NCBI RefSeq assembly: GCF_002355435.1
Contig: NZ_AP017313.1
Location: forward strand, 248,001-312,000
DNA: 64,000 nucleotides
Origin: Mucilaginibacter gotjawali
GTDB lineage: Bacteria > Bacteroidota > Bacteroidia > Sphingobacteriales > Sphingobacteriaceae
Direction: 5' to 3'
How positions within the stretch are numbered: the first letter of the stretch is position 1; the number at the start of each line of letters is the position of its first letter. The position numbers and the translations under genes are program-made. The notes beneath the pieces are model-generated. The model was not told the origin of the DNA. It did no database searches and was given only the letters and a program-made list of their open reading frames with translations. Positions 42,501 to 52,016 of the stretch are shown one piece after another.

Positions 42501-45500
42501 AAGCTGCTTGTATTATATTTGTCGTATAAGTTTTAGTGGTAACTCCGTCTTGAGCTGTAACAGTAGTTGTAATCACATTACTGCCCGGGTTGAGGGGTAT
42601 CGGATCTGATGTGGCGCCTGATTCGACGGTGGCACCGTTAACCTTTAAAACAGCTGATGGATCGGCAGCAGTTGCTGTTACAATAATGCTTGAGATCGTG
42701 CTGGCCACTGTATCTGAATAAGCGGTGGTCCCGCTTGTAAATACAGGGCTTAGCGAGCCGTTACTGTACACCAGGTTTGCAAGCGATGCATCGTTAATAA
42801 TGTTAACCGTTGACGACGATCCACCTGAATCTGAGTTACCATTATCATCGTTGCCGGTTCCCGGTTGGATACTGATCGACAATTGTCCATTGCCCGAGAT
42901 GCCACTCAGTGTAACGTTAAACGAAGTGCCGCTGCCTGTCACCGCTACTGACCCATAAGCCGCTGTTCCGCTGGTTGAAACGTTTATATTTCCGGGCGCT
43001 AAAGTCACACTCATGTTTTCTCCTGAATAAGTAACCGGGAAGCTAAGGGGCCCAACAGCCGTATTGCTTCCTGACGGTGTGCCGATAGTGAGCGTTGGCG
43101 CAGGGTAAGGTGAAATAGTTACTACATCAGATGATGTACCGGGAACGCCTGAAATAGCGGAAGGGTTAATGCCAGTTGTATTAGCCATCGTTAATGCCAC
43201 AGTTCCGCTGGCTCCGCTATAGGTTACTGCAACGTAATAATAATATAGTTCGCCACCCTGCCCATCTGAATACGGACCATAGGGGCCATACACGCCTTGC
43301 GGCGATGCGCTTAAACTTCCGGTGGTTATTACCGAGAAATTACTTGTTTTCAATCCTGCTATATTTCCTTCAAAAGCTACCTCAAAATCCATGTCTCCAA
43401 AACCATTATTGCGGTTGGTGTTATCAACCGAAATTGACGCAAGGCTGGCGGCACGCGTTATCATGAGCGTGTAGTTTTTAGTAGTTACCCCATCTGGCGC
43501 CATTACTGTAGTTGTGATGGTGTTGCTGCCGACACTCAGGTTGATGGTGCCTGATGCTGATCCTGATAGTACAGCGTTCCTGTTGACAGTTATGATCGCA
43601 TTAGGGTCAGTGCTGGTTGGTGTTAGCGTTATGGAGCCGGTACTGTAGGGCACCGTTTGGGTATAGGAAGTAGTCGCAGGGGAAAAATCCTGGTCAAGTA
43701 CGCCACCACCTGATACCAGGCTCCTTAAAGTTGCAATGCTTGATGCAGCGCGAATTATAGTTACAATATAAGTACTCTTTGTAATCCCATCCGGCGCAGT
43801 CACCACAACGCTTAACGAATTTGTGCCTGTATGAAGCAAAATTGAACGGGATGATGTACCGGAAGTTACCGAAGTATCATTTACGGTAATTGTTGCGTTT
43901 GCATCGGTGGCCGTCGGTGTCACAGTGATATTGCCGGTGGCGTTTCCTACGCTTGCTGTATAGGTGGTAGTTCCTCCTGCTAATGCCGGGCTTAAAGTGC
44001 CGTCGCTGAGTGTAAGATTGGATAGGCTAACATCATAAACAACCGAAAGGTTAATGTTTGCTGTACCGCTGCCGTAATAATTATAGCCTTTAACGGTATA
44101 ATTGGTGGCCGGGCTGATAGCCGCTGGTATACCACTAACACTACCGGTGGTGCTGTCGAAGTTCAAGCCTGCCGGTAAAGCAGGGCTGATATAATAACCA
44201 CTAAAGGCTGATATTTTAGTAACCAGATTGGTGTTCCAATCAGCAATAAAAATATTATTAAGGGCATCTACAGCTGCGCCGCAGGTATTGCTGAAATTTT
44301 GGCCAATGGCAACCTGTGATCCGCCGGCAGCCGGCACGATATAGACATAGCCATTGAAACCCGTAATATATATTTTGCCGTTATTGCCCGCTGCTATATA
44401 AGATGGCCCTGTTATGGTTGCGATAGTGACCGGTGTGCCGCCTCCTGCTGGTATTTTTTTCACCGCGTTGTTGAGCGCGTCGCAGACATAAATATTGGCC
44501 GAAGCGTCGAGCGCTATACCCACGGGATTGTTAAATCCGCTTCCAAGGGTTAAAATGGTGCCGCCTGTGGTGATCTCTTTAATGGCGTTGTTCTGACTGT
44601 CGGCAACATAAACATTGCCTGCAGCGTCAACGGCTACTCCTTGCGGATGATTAAATCCTGAACCCAGCGCGCGCTTGTTGGTCCCGTCAGCTGCCATTTC
44701 CCAAACTGAATTGTCGTTATATCCGGCCACGTAAATATTGCCTGTTGCGTCAACAGCAACGCCACAAGGGTAATTGAAAGTTGAATTCAGTGTTATAATC
44801 GCGCCGCCTCCTGCTGGTATTTTTTTTATCGCATTGTTTCCTGCATCAGTTACATACACATTTCCGGTTGCATCAGCGGCGATACCATGAGGGTTAATAA
44901 AGCCCGACCCAATGGTATACTGGTAGTTTGCTCCCGGTGCGCCAACTGTACCTGCACTAATCGCCGGTGCCAGGTTTGCCCCGGCTTTATGCTGCGTATA
45001 GATCGCGGGGCTCGTATAACTGAATGCCGGCGGCGAATCTGCGCGTTTAACAATGACCGATGTAGTTAAAGTGCTCGAATTATCAGCGGAGGTTGATACG
45101 ACAGTGATGGTGTTATCCCCTATATTTAAGGCGATCGTACCTGAAGCCGAACCTGTGTTCACCGTTGTTCCATTTACAGTAACGGTAGCAAGAGGATCAT
45201 TAGCTGTAGGGGTGATGGTTATACCACCTGAAGCATAGCTAACGGAATCGGTATAGCTTGTTGTATTTATTGAAAAAGAAGGGCTGAGGGTACCCGAACT
45301 TACCACCAGGCCGGACAGCCTGGCATCAGCAGTTGTTGTAAAATTAATGGGGTTATTTGCTGCGGTAGTAACATTAAAAACCGGGGTACCTGAGGTTCCA
45401 TTTGCTTCAAATACCATAACCCGGTAGATTGTATTGCCCGTTAAATTTGAAATATTGACTGAAGAACCGATGCCGGCATAAACACAATAAAAACCGGATG

Positions 45501-45804
45501 TTCCTATTTGAGTGCCAGAGTGAAAGTTGCTGTTTGCTGAATAACGGGTAGCCGAAGGGGCCGGATTTCCACTGGATGCCTGCGCAACAAATACTTCCCT
45601 GAACACACCATTTCCGTTAGTCCACCGTATCGTTGCTGTGGCAGCGGTCAGGTTGCTGATTTTGACGCTATCGGCCTGCACCGTTGGCGCGGGGGCCGGT
45701 ATACCCGCCCTGGCCTGGCCAGCAAAGACAGCTGCCATTAAAAAAATAACAAAAAAACCTTTAAGTGTTATGCTCTTTAATCGGGCATTAATTGTAGCAA
45801 TCAT
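39583..45804 (-). CDS. Giant secreted adhesin-like protein, NHL propeller plus cadherin-like repeats, CHU_C tail
   Basis: The 2073-residue product has a signal peptide (FFVIFLMAAVFAGQARAG) and predicted T9SS export. In order: a fibronectin-like domain, a cadherin-like beta-sandwich repeat, about six NHL blades (GVAVDATGNIYVAGYNDNSV type), a putative Ig domain (PALPAGLNFDSTTGSVSGIP), ten further cadherin-like repeats (about 11 in all) interrupted by another beta domain and an MBG-type domain (YGDGDFTAGATSNNGDS), and the C-terminal sorting domain (LSPNGDGINDFLLIDGI, PDNKLQIMNRSGALVFEA). It is probably a surface adhesin or polysaccharide-binding protein; this is inference from architecture. Repeats are more diverged here than in the two other giants. 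Confidence 0.9.
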   Translation of the reverse strand: MIATINARLKSITLKGFFVIFLMAAVFAGQARAGIPAPAPTVQADSVKISNLTAATATIRWTNGNGVFREVFVAQASSGNPAPSATRYSANSNFHSGTQIGTSGFYCVYAGIGSSVNISNLTGNTIYRVMVFEANGTSGTPVFNVTTAANNPINFTTTADARLSGLVVSSGTLSPSFSINTTSYTDSVSYASGGITITPTANDPLATVTVNGTTVNTGSASGTIALNIGDNTITVVSTSADNSSTLTTSVIVKRADSPPAFSYTSPAIYTQHKAGANLAPAISAGTVGAPGANYQYTIGSGFINPHGIAADATGNVYVTDAGNNAIKKIPAGGGAIITLNSTFNYPCGVAVDATGNIYVAGYNDNSVWEMAADGTNKRALGSGFNHPQGVAVDAAGNVYVADSQNNAIKEITTGGTILTLGSGFNNPVGIALDASANIYVCDALNNAVKKIPAGGGTPVTIATITGPSYIAAGNNGKIYITGFNGYVYIVPAAGGSQVAIGQNFSNTCGAAVDALNNIFIADWNTNLVTKISAFSGYYISPALPAGLNFDSTTGSVSGIPAAISPATNYTVKGYNYYGSGTANINLSVVYDVSLSNLTLSDGTLSPALAGGTTTYTASVGNATGNITVTPTATDANATITVNDTSVTSGTSSRSILLHTGTNSLSVVVTAPDGITKSTYIVTIIRAASSIATLRSLVSGGGVLDQDFSPATTSYTQTVPYSTGSITLTPTSTDPNAIITVNRNAVLSGSASGTINLSVGSNTITTTVMAPDGVTTKNYTLMITRAASLASISVDNTNRNNGFGDMDFEVAFEGNIAGLKTSNFSVITTGSLSASPQGVYGPYGPYSDGQGGELYYYYVAVTYSGASGTVALTMANTTGINPSAISGVPGTSSDVVTISPYPAPTLTIGTPSGSNTAVGPLSFPVTYSGENMSVTLAPGNINVSTSGTAAYGSVAVTGSGTSFNVTLSGISGNGQLSISIQPGTGNDDNGNSDSGGSSSTVNIINDASLANLVYSNGSLSPVFTSGTTAYSDTVASTISSIIVTATAADPSAVLKVNGATVESGATSDPIPLNPGSNVITTTVTAQDGVTTKTYTTNIIQAASTDATLISLSPGTGSFDQAFSPTTINYTETVPYAVSTISLTPVTSDVNTSVLTINGAAVGSGTTSGNIELNVGVNTITTIVVAQDGSTINFYTLTITRAASPDASLSSLVTGTGAFDQAFDPNTNAYTQNVSNDITGITLTPTTDDTNATITVNNVAVASGAASGNISLNIGTNVITTTVTAQDGVTTKSYTLTVNRAKTPATITFGSLAAKTYGDGDFTAGATSNNGDSALIYSSGNTAVAEVLNDGTIQIKGAGTTNITVSQEGDEKHLAASDVTQLLTVSPAALTITANNQTMNYGGPVPVLTATITGFVNGDTQENLSRQPAITTTASSSSAAGIYTITASGALDANYIIGYVNGSLTILPSADASLLSLAISSGSFTANGAGGYTASVGNAITAVTITPVSRNSNAVIKVGGVVVASGAASAAQPLNVGDNFITVIITAQDGTTTNSYAVTVKRAASANDNLSAIRLSPGTVLTTVAGADYKDYTASVNNNTSSIQVIPTTSVATSTITVNGAAVSSGVLSAPIALNVGVNTITTVVTAENGISTHTYVILVTRAASNNANLSSVKLSPATALTVDAGPDYKDYTASVSNAITSISVIPTTTVNTATVSVNGSIVATGTASAPIPLAVGINTITTLVTAQDGISTRSYVIRVTRAPNVNLTALSLNTGHLSPVFTQAITGYTSSVGNATASITLTAVAADPADTIRINGVIVPQGSASPDLPLSIGPNIITTTVKAPDGTVKYYTITLTRLPSPNLAILKLSSGSLSPAFAGGTTSYTAVVGYAVSFITVKPTTADPLATVTINGTTVATGTASGNIVLSPGDNVITATVTARDGVITKTYTVVVTRAINALNTVYQPISVSNPTAHPQMMGEEILVHQGLSPNGDGINDFLLIDGITGYPDNKLQIMNRSGALVFEAKGYDNSNKVFDGHSNKTGAMQLPGTYFYSLDYVANGTTIHKTGFIVLKY

Positions 45805-46358
45805 ATGTGTAAGTTTAAATTCATAATAAGTGTCGGTAATTTGTATCCATCAATATTTGGCGTTCCGCAGGTACCCTGGTGGTAATGCCCACTAAAATTC
45901 AGATATGCTGTTTGTGATGAAGTTTTTGCACCATAGGCTGTTTTAAGTGTAACCCTTTTTAAGTCTGAAAAACCAATACCCGGAAGCGCTCTGCAAAGGA
46001 AACAGCAGTTAAATTATCTGAAGAGCTTGAATTTTGAGCGCTCCGGGGTTGGCCAATTATTTTTTGTATCGCCTGATAAACAAAGGATAACATGATCGTT
46101 TTTTTCATTTGTGTTTGATAATGGTTTAATCCTTTATTAACTTCCGGTGATACGATGATCGTTTTTATAATTCAGGGGTATTATAAAAACAATCAATTGT
46201 ACGGCTCAGAGCGGCTTAGGTTTATAGACCCTTTTATGAAATTGTTGTAGTGTTTTGGCTGACATCAACGGTTTGAAAATTAACAGATTGTCCTGCAACT
46301 GCTGGCGAAAATGATGTAACACGGGTGCATCCGGCCCTGCCCTTGTGCGCTATTAAAC
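45805..46358. other. Gap between two giant genes
   Basis: This gap contains the promoter of the 2073-residue gene on its left side. A 49-codon minus-strand frame at 45959-46108 begins MKKTIMLSFVYQAI but shows no similarity that I recognise and may be a remnant. No repeats or RNA genes were seen. Confidence 0.4.
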
Positions 46359-46395
46359 AAAAAGACCGCCCTGGGATAGCCAGGGCGGTCTTTTT
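46359..46395. terminator. Terminator of the second giant gene
   Basis: A perfect 16-bp stem (AAAAAGACCGCCCTGG with CCAGGGCGGTCTTTTT) and a 5-nt loop lie 16 bases past the stop on the minus strand. Confidence 0.92.
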
Positions 46396-46411
46396 TAAAA
46401 ATAAGTCGAAA

Positions 46412-49400
46412 TTAATACTTCAGTACGATATACCCGGTTTTATGTTTAGTTGTCCCGTTTGCGGTATAATCCAGCGAATAAAAATAAGTTCCGGGCAACT
46501 GCATTGCGCCGGTCTTGTTAGAGTGCCCGTCAAATACCCGGTTACTATTATCATACCCTTTGGCTTCAAATACCAAAGCTCCGCTGCGGTTCATGATCTG
46601 TAGTTTATTATCCGGGTAACTGGTGATCCCGTCTATCAGCAAAAAATCATTAATACCATCCCCATTGGGCGAAAGGCCCAGGTGCACAGTGATCTCTTGT
46701 CCCATCATTTGCGGATGATCGGTTGGATTACTCACACTTACCTCTGCTGACAAATTAGCGATTGCAGCCGCACGTGTTACCGTAATGGTGTAAGTTTTAG
46801 CGGTAGTGCCATTTTGGGCCTTTACCACTGTAGTAATAATGGTGTTACCTAAATTTAAAGCAATAGCGCCACTGGCTGAACCAGAAGCAACAGCTGTTCC
46901 GTTTACCGTTATGGTCGCCAGCGCGTCACTTGCTTTCGGCGTTACAGTCGTCGAAGATACCGAATTGGCGACTGATGCAGTATAACTGGTAGTTGCTGTT
47001 GCAAATGCAGGTGTTAATGGCCCTGCGCTTAGGGTTAAATTGGAAAGATTTGGATTGGCCGGCAGCGACCGTGTTAGGGTTACCGTATAGGTTTTGGTGG
47101 TTACCCCATCCTGCGCGGTTACAACCGTTGTAATGGTGTTGGGGCCTACACTTAAAGCGATAGCCCCTGAGGCGGCTCCTGAAGTTACGGCTGTTCCGTT
47201 TACCGTTATTGTTGCCGTGGCGTCACTGGTAGTTGGCGTTAAGGTTACTGATGCTTGCGAATTGGGTACCGATGCTGTATAACCGGTGGTGCCGGATGCA
47301 AATACCGGGTTAAGCGTGCCCGTGCTTAATTGCAGGTTGGCAAGGTTAGCGTTGTTTGAAAACCTGGTTACAGTTACTGTATAGGATTTTGTGGTGGTTC
47401 CATTCTGGGCTGTTACCACGGTGGTGATAACGTTCGTACCCACAGTTAAAGGAATAGCGCCCGAGGCCGTATTGTTACTTACCGCTGTACCGTTCACGGT
47501 TATGGTGGCCAGGGCATCACTTGCTTTCGGGGTCACCGTCATCGAGGTTACTGCATTGGCCACTGAAGCGGTATAACTTGTAGTTGCTGTTGCAAATGCA
47601 GGCGTTAATGTCCCGCCGCTTATGGTTAAATTGGAAAGATTAGCATTGGCGGGCAGCATCCTGGTTACGGTAACCGTATAGGTTTTGGTGGTTACGCCAT
47701 CCTGTGCCGTAACAATTGTAGTAACCGTATTAGGGCCTACACTTAAAGGTATACCCCCTGAGGCTGTACCCGAACTTACCGCTGTACCGTTAACGGTTAT
47801 GGTTGCCAGGGCATCGCTGGCTTTCGGCGTAACTGTTAGCGAGGTTACTGAATTGGCGACAGATGCAGTATAGCTTGTAGTTGCCGTTGCGAATACAGGC
47901 GTTAGTGTCCCCGCGCTTAGGGTTAATTTTGTAAGATCGGCATTGGCGGGCAGCGATCGTGTTACGGTAATGGTATAGGTTTTGGTGGTTCCGTTCTGGG
48001 CCTTTACCACGGTGTTTATAACATTGGTACCCACAGATAAGGGAATAGCGCCCGAGGCAGTACCCGAACTTACCGCGGTACCGTTCACCTTTATTGTTGC
48101 CAGGGCATCAGTGGCCTTCGGTGTTACGGTTATCGAGGTAATCGTATTGGCTACAGATGCGGTATAACTTGTAGTTGCTGTTGCAAATGCCGGCGTTAAT
48201 GTCCCTGCACTTATGGTTAATTTTGAAAGATTGGCGTTGGCCGGCAATGACCGCGTTACGTTTACCGTATAGGTTTGGGTAGTTACGCCGTCCTGTGCCG
48301 TAACAACGGTTGTAATGGTGTTAGGGCCTACAACTAAAGGAAGGGCGCCGGAGGCCGTGCCCGAAGTTACAGCAGTGCCGTTTACTTTTATGGTTGCGGT
48401 AGCGTCGCTGGTGGTTGGTGTCAGTGTTATTGAAGCTACCGAATTAGGTACTGAGGCTGTATAACTTGTGGTGCCGGATGCAAATACCGGGTTAAGCGTT
48501 CCTGTACTTAATTGCATGTTAGCAAGGTTCGCATTGTTTGAAAAAGGCGAAGGAACTGTGGCGGTAAATAACCCGCGGCCATGGGTTGCGGCTGCCAGTG
48601 TCCTGTCAGAAGCCCGATAGGCTAACATATCCACCTCCACATTTGCCAGTCCGGTATTTGTTGGATCCCATACCGTTGACGATCCGTTGATGAGGTCGGT
48701 GGTCCACACGCCTAATTCGGTAGCAATGATCGCCTTGGTTGGGTCTCCGGGATAAAACAACGCCCAGCGAACAGGCATGTCAGGCAGGTTTCCGCTCACA
48801 TTGGTCCACGTAGGGGTAGCGGCACTTGCATTCGTGGTTTGGATAACATGGGTTACGCCATAATTGGAATAGGTTACCATAATATGGTCCTCACTGGCAG
48901 GATCCACCGCAACGCATGAAACGTTGATATTACTGCCCAGGCTTGGGGCCAATACAACCCCTGCTAATGAGGTGCCTGTTTGCGCGTTGTCTACACGTAC
49001 AACGCTGCCATTATCCAATCCAAAATACACACGGTTGGCGGTAATGGGGGCTACGGCCACCGTGGTTACGTTGGCACCGGCGAAAGCAGAAACAGCTACT
49101 TCGTTATAAGTGGGGCTCAAGATATTTGCCGCCCTGTAGTAGTAACCCGAAGCACTGCCGGCGTAGAGGTTTTTTGTTGAGGGATCATAAGCAGTCGGGT
49201 TGATAAACTGACCATTGCCAAACCCGCTTAAGCCATGAAAGCTAACGCCATTATCTGTAGAAACGTAATAGTTGTCGTACACATAGGAAGTTACCTGGAT
49301 ATTGCCATTGGTCTGGTCGATAAAAACATCAGCGCCATCGCCGCCGGTTGCCACTGACGTTGGCCCGATGCCCGCACTTGTAAATATTTGCGAGCCATTA

Positions 49401-50374
49401 TCCTGGGCGCCCGCCAACGCGTAATTGGTGCTGGTAGGGTGCAGGGCAACTGAATAATACTGCGTAACGTTATAGCCATTGTTTTTATTCACAAAAGATG
49501 GCGTAACGTTGGCATTAACGGTATAAAATACACCACCGTCGGTACCCATCATTAAACGGGTTGATGATCCGGGCGCATAAACATAGGCGTGATGGTCTGC
49601 GTGTACGTAATTTGAAGCGGTGGTGGCAGCGCTCCAAACACTGTAGCGTGTCCAGGTTAGCCCGCCATCGGTTGATTTTTCGGCATCGAGGCTGCCAGCA
49701 TATAAAACACTGGGGTTGTTAGGGTCAATCGCCGCAGCAATGGAATACCATGACTGCCCGTTGCTAAATGCCTCGGTGGGAACAGCTTTTACGGTCCAGG
49801 TATTGGCCGATTTGTTATACTGCTGTACCGAGGATAGTTTTAAATTACCGGTGCTGCTGTAATCGGGTTCAAAAAAGCCATAAACAATATTGGCATCACT
49901 GGGGGCCGTGGCTAGTTTTATCCGGTTCCAGGCGGTTGTACCCGGGGTTATCGTCCCGTTGCTCGCCGGTGTAATATTGGTCCAGGTGCCGGCATTCCCG
50001 GTATGTGTGCCGTTGACTGTAAAATCAGAAATATAAATATGCCCGGTTAAATAAATTACCCCGGTGCTTGCGTATACATCGCCGTTGGCCGCCATTTGAA
50101 GGTCGGCGCCGGCTTCGGCTGAATTGATTACATTGGTCCAGGTACTGCCGCCATCAGTTGATTGATCAACCCCAAAGCCTACAAATATATCGGTTTCACC
50201 AGCAATGTAAACATGGCCGTTTTTGTCAACCAAAATGGCGTTAATATATTTAAACCCTGCTGTACTGGCAAGATGTGCCCAGGTTGCGCCACCATCAGTT
50301 GATTTCCAAACCCCCAGCCCCTGTATGGCATCGCCATTTAAAAAACCTTCGCCGGTACCTGCATAAATTTCCAA
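46412..50374 (-). CDS. C-terminal part of a frameshifted giant surface protein (sortilin-like propeller, six cadherin-like repeats, CHU_C tail)
   Basis: The 1320-residue frame continues the protein begun at 51036. Its first 600 residues are a BNR/sortilin-like propeller with Asp-box repeats (KSTDGGATWAHL, QSTDGGSTWTNV, KSTDGGLTWTRY). Six cadherin-like repeats of about 99 residues follow (NANLSNLTISGGTLTPAFA type; DNA 46765-48545), then the T9SS sorting domain, almost identical to those of the other two giants. The frame is intact in this direction back to about 50420, where a single base appears to be missing. The combined protein would have about 1541 residues. Confidence 0.85.
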   Translation of the reverse strand: MEIYAGTGEGFLNGDAIQGLGVWKSTDGGATWAHLASTAGFKYINAILVDKNGHVYIAGETDIFVGFGVDQSTDGGSTWTNVINSAEAGADLQMAANGDVYASTGVIYLTGHIYISDFTVNGTHTGNAGTWTNITPASNGTITPGTTAWNRIKLATAPSDANIVYGFFEPDYSSTGNLKLSSVQQYNKSANTWTVKAVPTEAFSNGQSWYSIAAAIDPNNPSVLYAGSLDAEKSTDGGLTWTRYSVWSAATTASNYVHADHHAYVYAPGSSTRLMMGTDGGVFYTVNANVTPSFVNKNNGYNVTQYYSVALHPTSTNYALAGAQDNGSQIFTSAGIGPTSVATGGDGADVFIDQTNGNIQVTSYVYDNYYVSTDNGVSFHGLSGFGNGQFINPTAYDPSTKNLYAGSASGYYYRAANILSPTYNEVAVSAFAGANVTTVAVAPITANRVYFGLDNGSVVRVDNAQTGTSLAGVVLAPSLGSNINVSCVAVDPASEDHIMVTYSNYGVTHVIQTTNASAATPTWTNVSGNLPDMPVRWALFYPGDPTKAIIATELGVWTTDLINGSSTVWDPTNTGLANVEVDMLAYRASDRTLAAATHGRGLFTATVPSPFSNNANLANMQLSTGTLNPVFASGTTSYTASVPNSVASITLTPTTSDATATIKVNGTAVTSGTASGALPLVVGPNTITTVVTAQDGVTTQTYTVNVTRSLPANANLSKLTISAGTLTPAFATATTSYTASVANTITSITVTPKATDALATIKVNGTAVSSGTASGAIPLSVGTNVINTVVKAQNGTTKTYTITVTRSLPANADLTKLTLSAGTLTPVFATATTSYTASVANSVTSLTVTPKASDALATITVNGTAVSSGTASGGIPLSVGPNTVTTIVTAQDGVTTKTYTVTVTRMLPANANLSNLTISGGTLTPAFATATTSYTASVANAVTSMTVTPKASDALATITVNGTAVSNNTASGAIPLTVGTNVITTVVTAQNGTTTKSYTVTVTRFSNNANLANLQLSTGTLNPVFASGTTGYTASVPNSQASVTLTPTTSDATATITVNGTAVTSGAASGAIALSVGPNTITTVVTAQDGVTTKTYTVTLTRSLPANPNLSNLTLSAGPLTPAFATATTSYTASVANSVSSTTVTPKASDALATITVNGTAVASGSASGAIALNLGNTIITTVVKAQNGTTAKTYTITVTRAAAIANLSAEVSVSNPTDHPQMMGQEITVHLGLSPNGDGINDFLLIDGITSYPDNKLQIMNRSGALVFEAKGYDNSNRVFDGHSNKTGAMQLPGTYFYSLDYTANGTTKHKTGYIVLKY
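46765..48545 (-). repeat. Six tandem ~297-bp coding repeats
   Basis: Each unit encodes one cadherin-like domain. Some pairs differ by few bases, and open antisense frames recur every 294-297 bp. The nucleotide similarity indicates recent duplication or gene conversion. Confidence 0.85.
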
Positions 50375-51036
50375 CGGATTAACCGGGTTTTGTGCAATAC
50401 AACTGATAGCGATGTTGTCAAAAAATCGTTTATTTTAGTCCATTGCACCGGGGTTGCGGTAATATCACTGGTAACCCACAGGCCGCCGCCAACGCCGCCG
50501 GCAAACACTTTTTTATAGCCGTTCGCCGCATCGCCCATATCAAACATCAAGGCCCTGGTGCGGCCGCCAACATTATTGGGGCCGCGTTCAAACCATTGCA
50601 TATTACTAACAGTAAACGGAGCGGATGGCAGTGCGGCGGGGGCGTTCCCTGACGGTTTTACCACGTTGCCCTGTGGTACGGCATTGTTTCTTCTAACTTT
50701 AATGTTATTCAAAAACTGATCTCTTTTTTGGCGGGCTATAAGCAGTCGCTCAAGCGGTACCCGGTTTAATTTGGGGTCGCGTTGCTGTAAAAATTCCTGG
50801 CGTCCGCGCGCGCGGATGTCGTTATCTACCCCATCCTCCAAATCATCCTCTTCCTTCTTTATTTTTTTCGTCCTTTTAAGCTTTCCGGGCTTCTGGAATT
50901 GCGAAGTATCACGCGGACTAACCGCCGTTTTCAGCGAACGCGCTGCTGCGGTTGTCCCCATTGCCTGTTGAAAGCACATAACGATCAAAAAAGCAACAAC
51001 GATTTTGCAGAAGGTCTTAAAGTAGATTGTCTTCAT
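50338..51036 (-). CDS. N-terminal part of the frameshifted giant surface protein
   Basis: The 232-residue frame has a signal peptide (IVVAFLIVMCFQQAMG), a charged linker (KRTKKIKKEEDDLEDGVDNDIRARGR) and the first blades of the propeller (WFERGPNNVGGRTRALMFD, KVFAGGVGGGLWVTSD). After WTKINDFL it departs from the family frame. Restoring one base in the A6 run (plus strand 50420-50425) would give NDFFDNIAISCIAQNPVNP, joining directly to the long downstream frame. The propeller start is typical of Bacteroidota BNR-repeat proteins. Confidence 0.85.
   Translation of the reverse strand: MKTIYFKTFCKIVVAFLIVMCFQQAMGTTAAARSLKTAVSPRDTSQFQKPGKLKRTKKIKKEEDDLEDGVDNDIRARGRQEFLQQRDPKLNRVPLERLLIARQKRDQFLNNIKVRRNNAVPQGNVVKPSGNAPAALPSAPFTVSNMQWFERGPNNVGGRTRALMFDMGDAANGYKKVFAGGVGGGLWVTSDITATPVQWTKINDFLTTSLSVVLHKTRLIRWKFMQVPAKVF
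50420..50425 (-). other. Frameshift site in the second giant gene
   Basis: A run of six A (plus strand) where seven would keep the frame. The combined span 46412-51036 is 4625 nt, one less than a multiple of three. Confidence 0.75.
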
Positions 51037-51375
51037 AGCGTGAAATTTTTATATCTCTTAGGTTAATAATTGTTTTTGATTTAGATGAAATTTAACTTAA
51101 ATGGCTTTACTTTCAGTTAATCTTTCCAGGCATCAGATATTCCTTATAATAGGGGTAAAAAGGATTTTAAATATAGAATAATATTTTCCGGAAAACAAAT
51201 ACCTTTTTTACATAGCTTATTGGTGGTCAAATTTTTATACAGCGCCTTTAATTAATTCAGCCTGTTTTTTTTATTTTAATAACAACCATTTAACATTTAT
51301 TGGTACTTTTAAAGAGTTTGATTCCCCTCGTTCATTTTACACGGTATTTATTGCCTGTTACCGGATTGATCATCA
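51037..51375. other. Divergent promoter region
   Basis: This AT-rich gap of 339 bp separates the leftward giant gene from the rightward TonB receptor unit and must hold both promoters. I found no exact TAnnTTTG match and no gene. Confidence 0.5.
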
Positions 51376-51918
51376 TTGCTTAATTTACGTCAAATCAAAA
51401 AAATAATTTCCATATCGTTGGTTTTAATACTCGGATTTAACCAGGTGGGCTTGCCTTTTTTTTATTGGGCAAAAATTCAGCTCTGCAAATTAAAAGCGGA
51501 ATATGCCGAAATGGAACGGGCAGCATCAACAAAATCACTCATCGTATTTTCATCACAAAAAAAAGGTATTCAACAGGTAAACGGAAGCGAGCTGCTTGTT
51601 GCAGGCAAAATGTATGATGTGGTAAAAACCCGGTTGCATAACGGCATCAGGTATTATTATGTGGTAAGCGATAGTGATGAAGATACTTATATCCATAAAC
51701 TGGCCGATACGGAAAAAGGCGACCGGGGGGAGAAATCGATGCCTGCAAAAATGTTTAAGCTTTACGAGGTGAAGTATGTAGCAGACGTGAAGAATTACGA
51801 CTCCGCTTGCGTGACTTCGGATCATATCACCGGCTTTAACGTTATCAATTCTCCGTTTATTTATCCTGTTCCTTTCAAAGATATTTTCTCCCCGCCTCCA
51901 AATCTTTCATTTTCCTGA
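51376..51918 (+). CDS. Small membrane-anchored or secreted protein upstream of a TonB receptor
   Basis: The 180-residue product starts at TTG 51376 (MLNLRQIKKI) and has one hydrophobic segment (IISISLVLILGFNQVGLPFFY). The rest is a soluble domain with a predicted mixed fold (SLIVFSSQKKGIQQVNGSELLVAGKMYDVVKTRL). I do not recognise a family. The 98-bp gap and shared direction with the TonB receptor suggest that they work together, perhaps in uptake of the same substrate. Confidence 0.65.
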   Translation: MLNLRQIKKIISISLVLILGFNQVGLPFFYWAKIQLCKLKAEYAEMERAASTKSLIVFSSQKKGIQQVNGSELLVAGKMYDVVKTRLHNGIRYYYVVSDSDEDTYIHKLADTEKGDRGEKSMPAKMFKLYEVKYVADVKNYDSACVTSDHITGFNVINSPFIYPVPFKDIFSPPPNLSFS

Positions 51919-52016
51919 ATTTCCTGATAGGTTAATAACCATAAATGTTTAGGCTTGCATTGTTCACAATGTGCCTGCCTGGATATTATTACTATTAAAT
52001 TTATTATCTGAATTTT

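Noticed and set aside
45959..46108. A 49-codon minus-strand frame in the gap between giant genes
   Set aside because: It has an ATG and a hydrophobic start but no promoter element or recognisable similarity. It is noted in the gap entry only.
46765..48545. Regular repeats that might suggest a CRISPR array
   Set aside because: The unit is about 297 bp, is fully coding and has no short repeat with unique spacers. No CRISPR-type repeats were found elsewhere.
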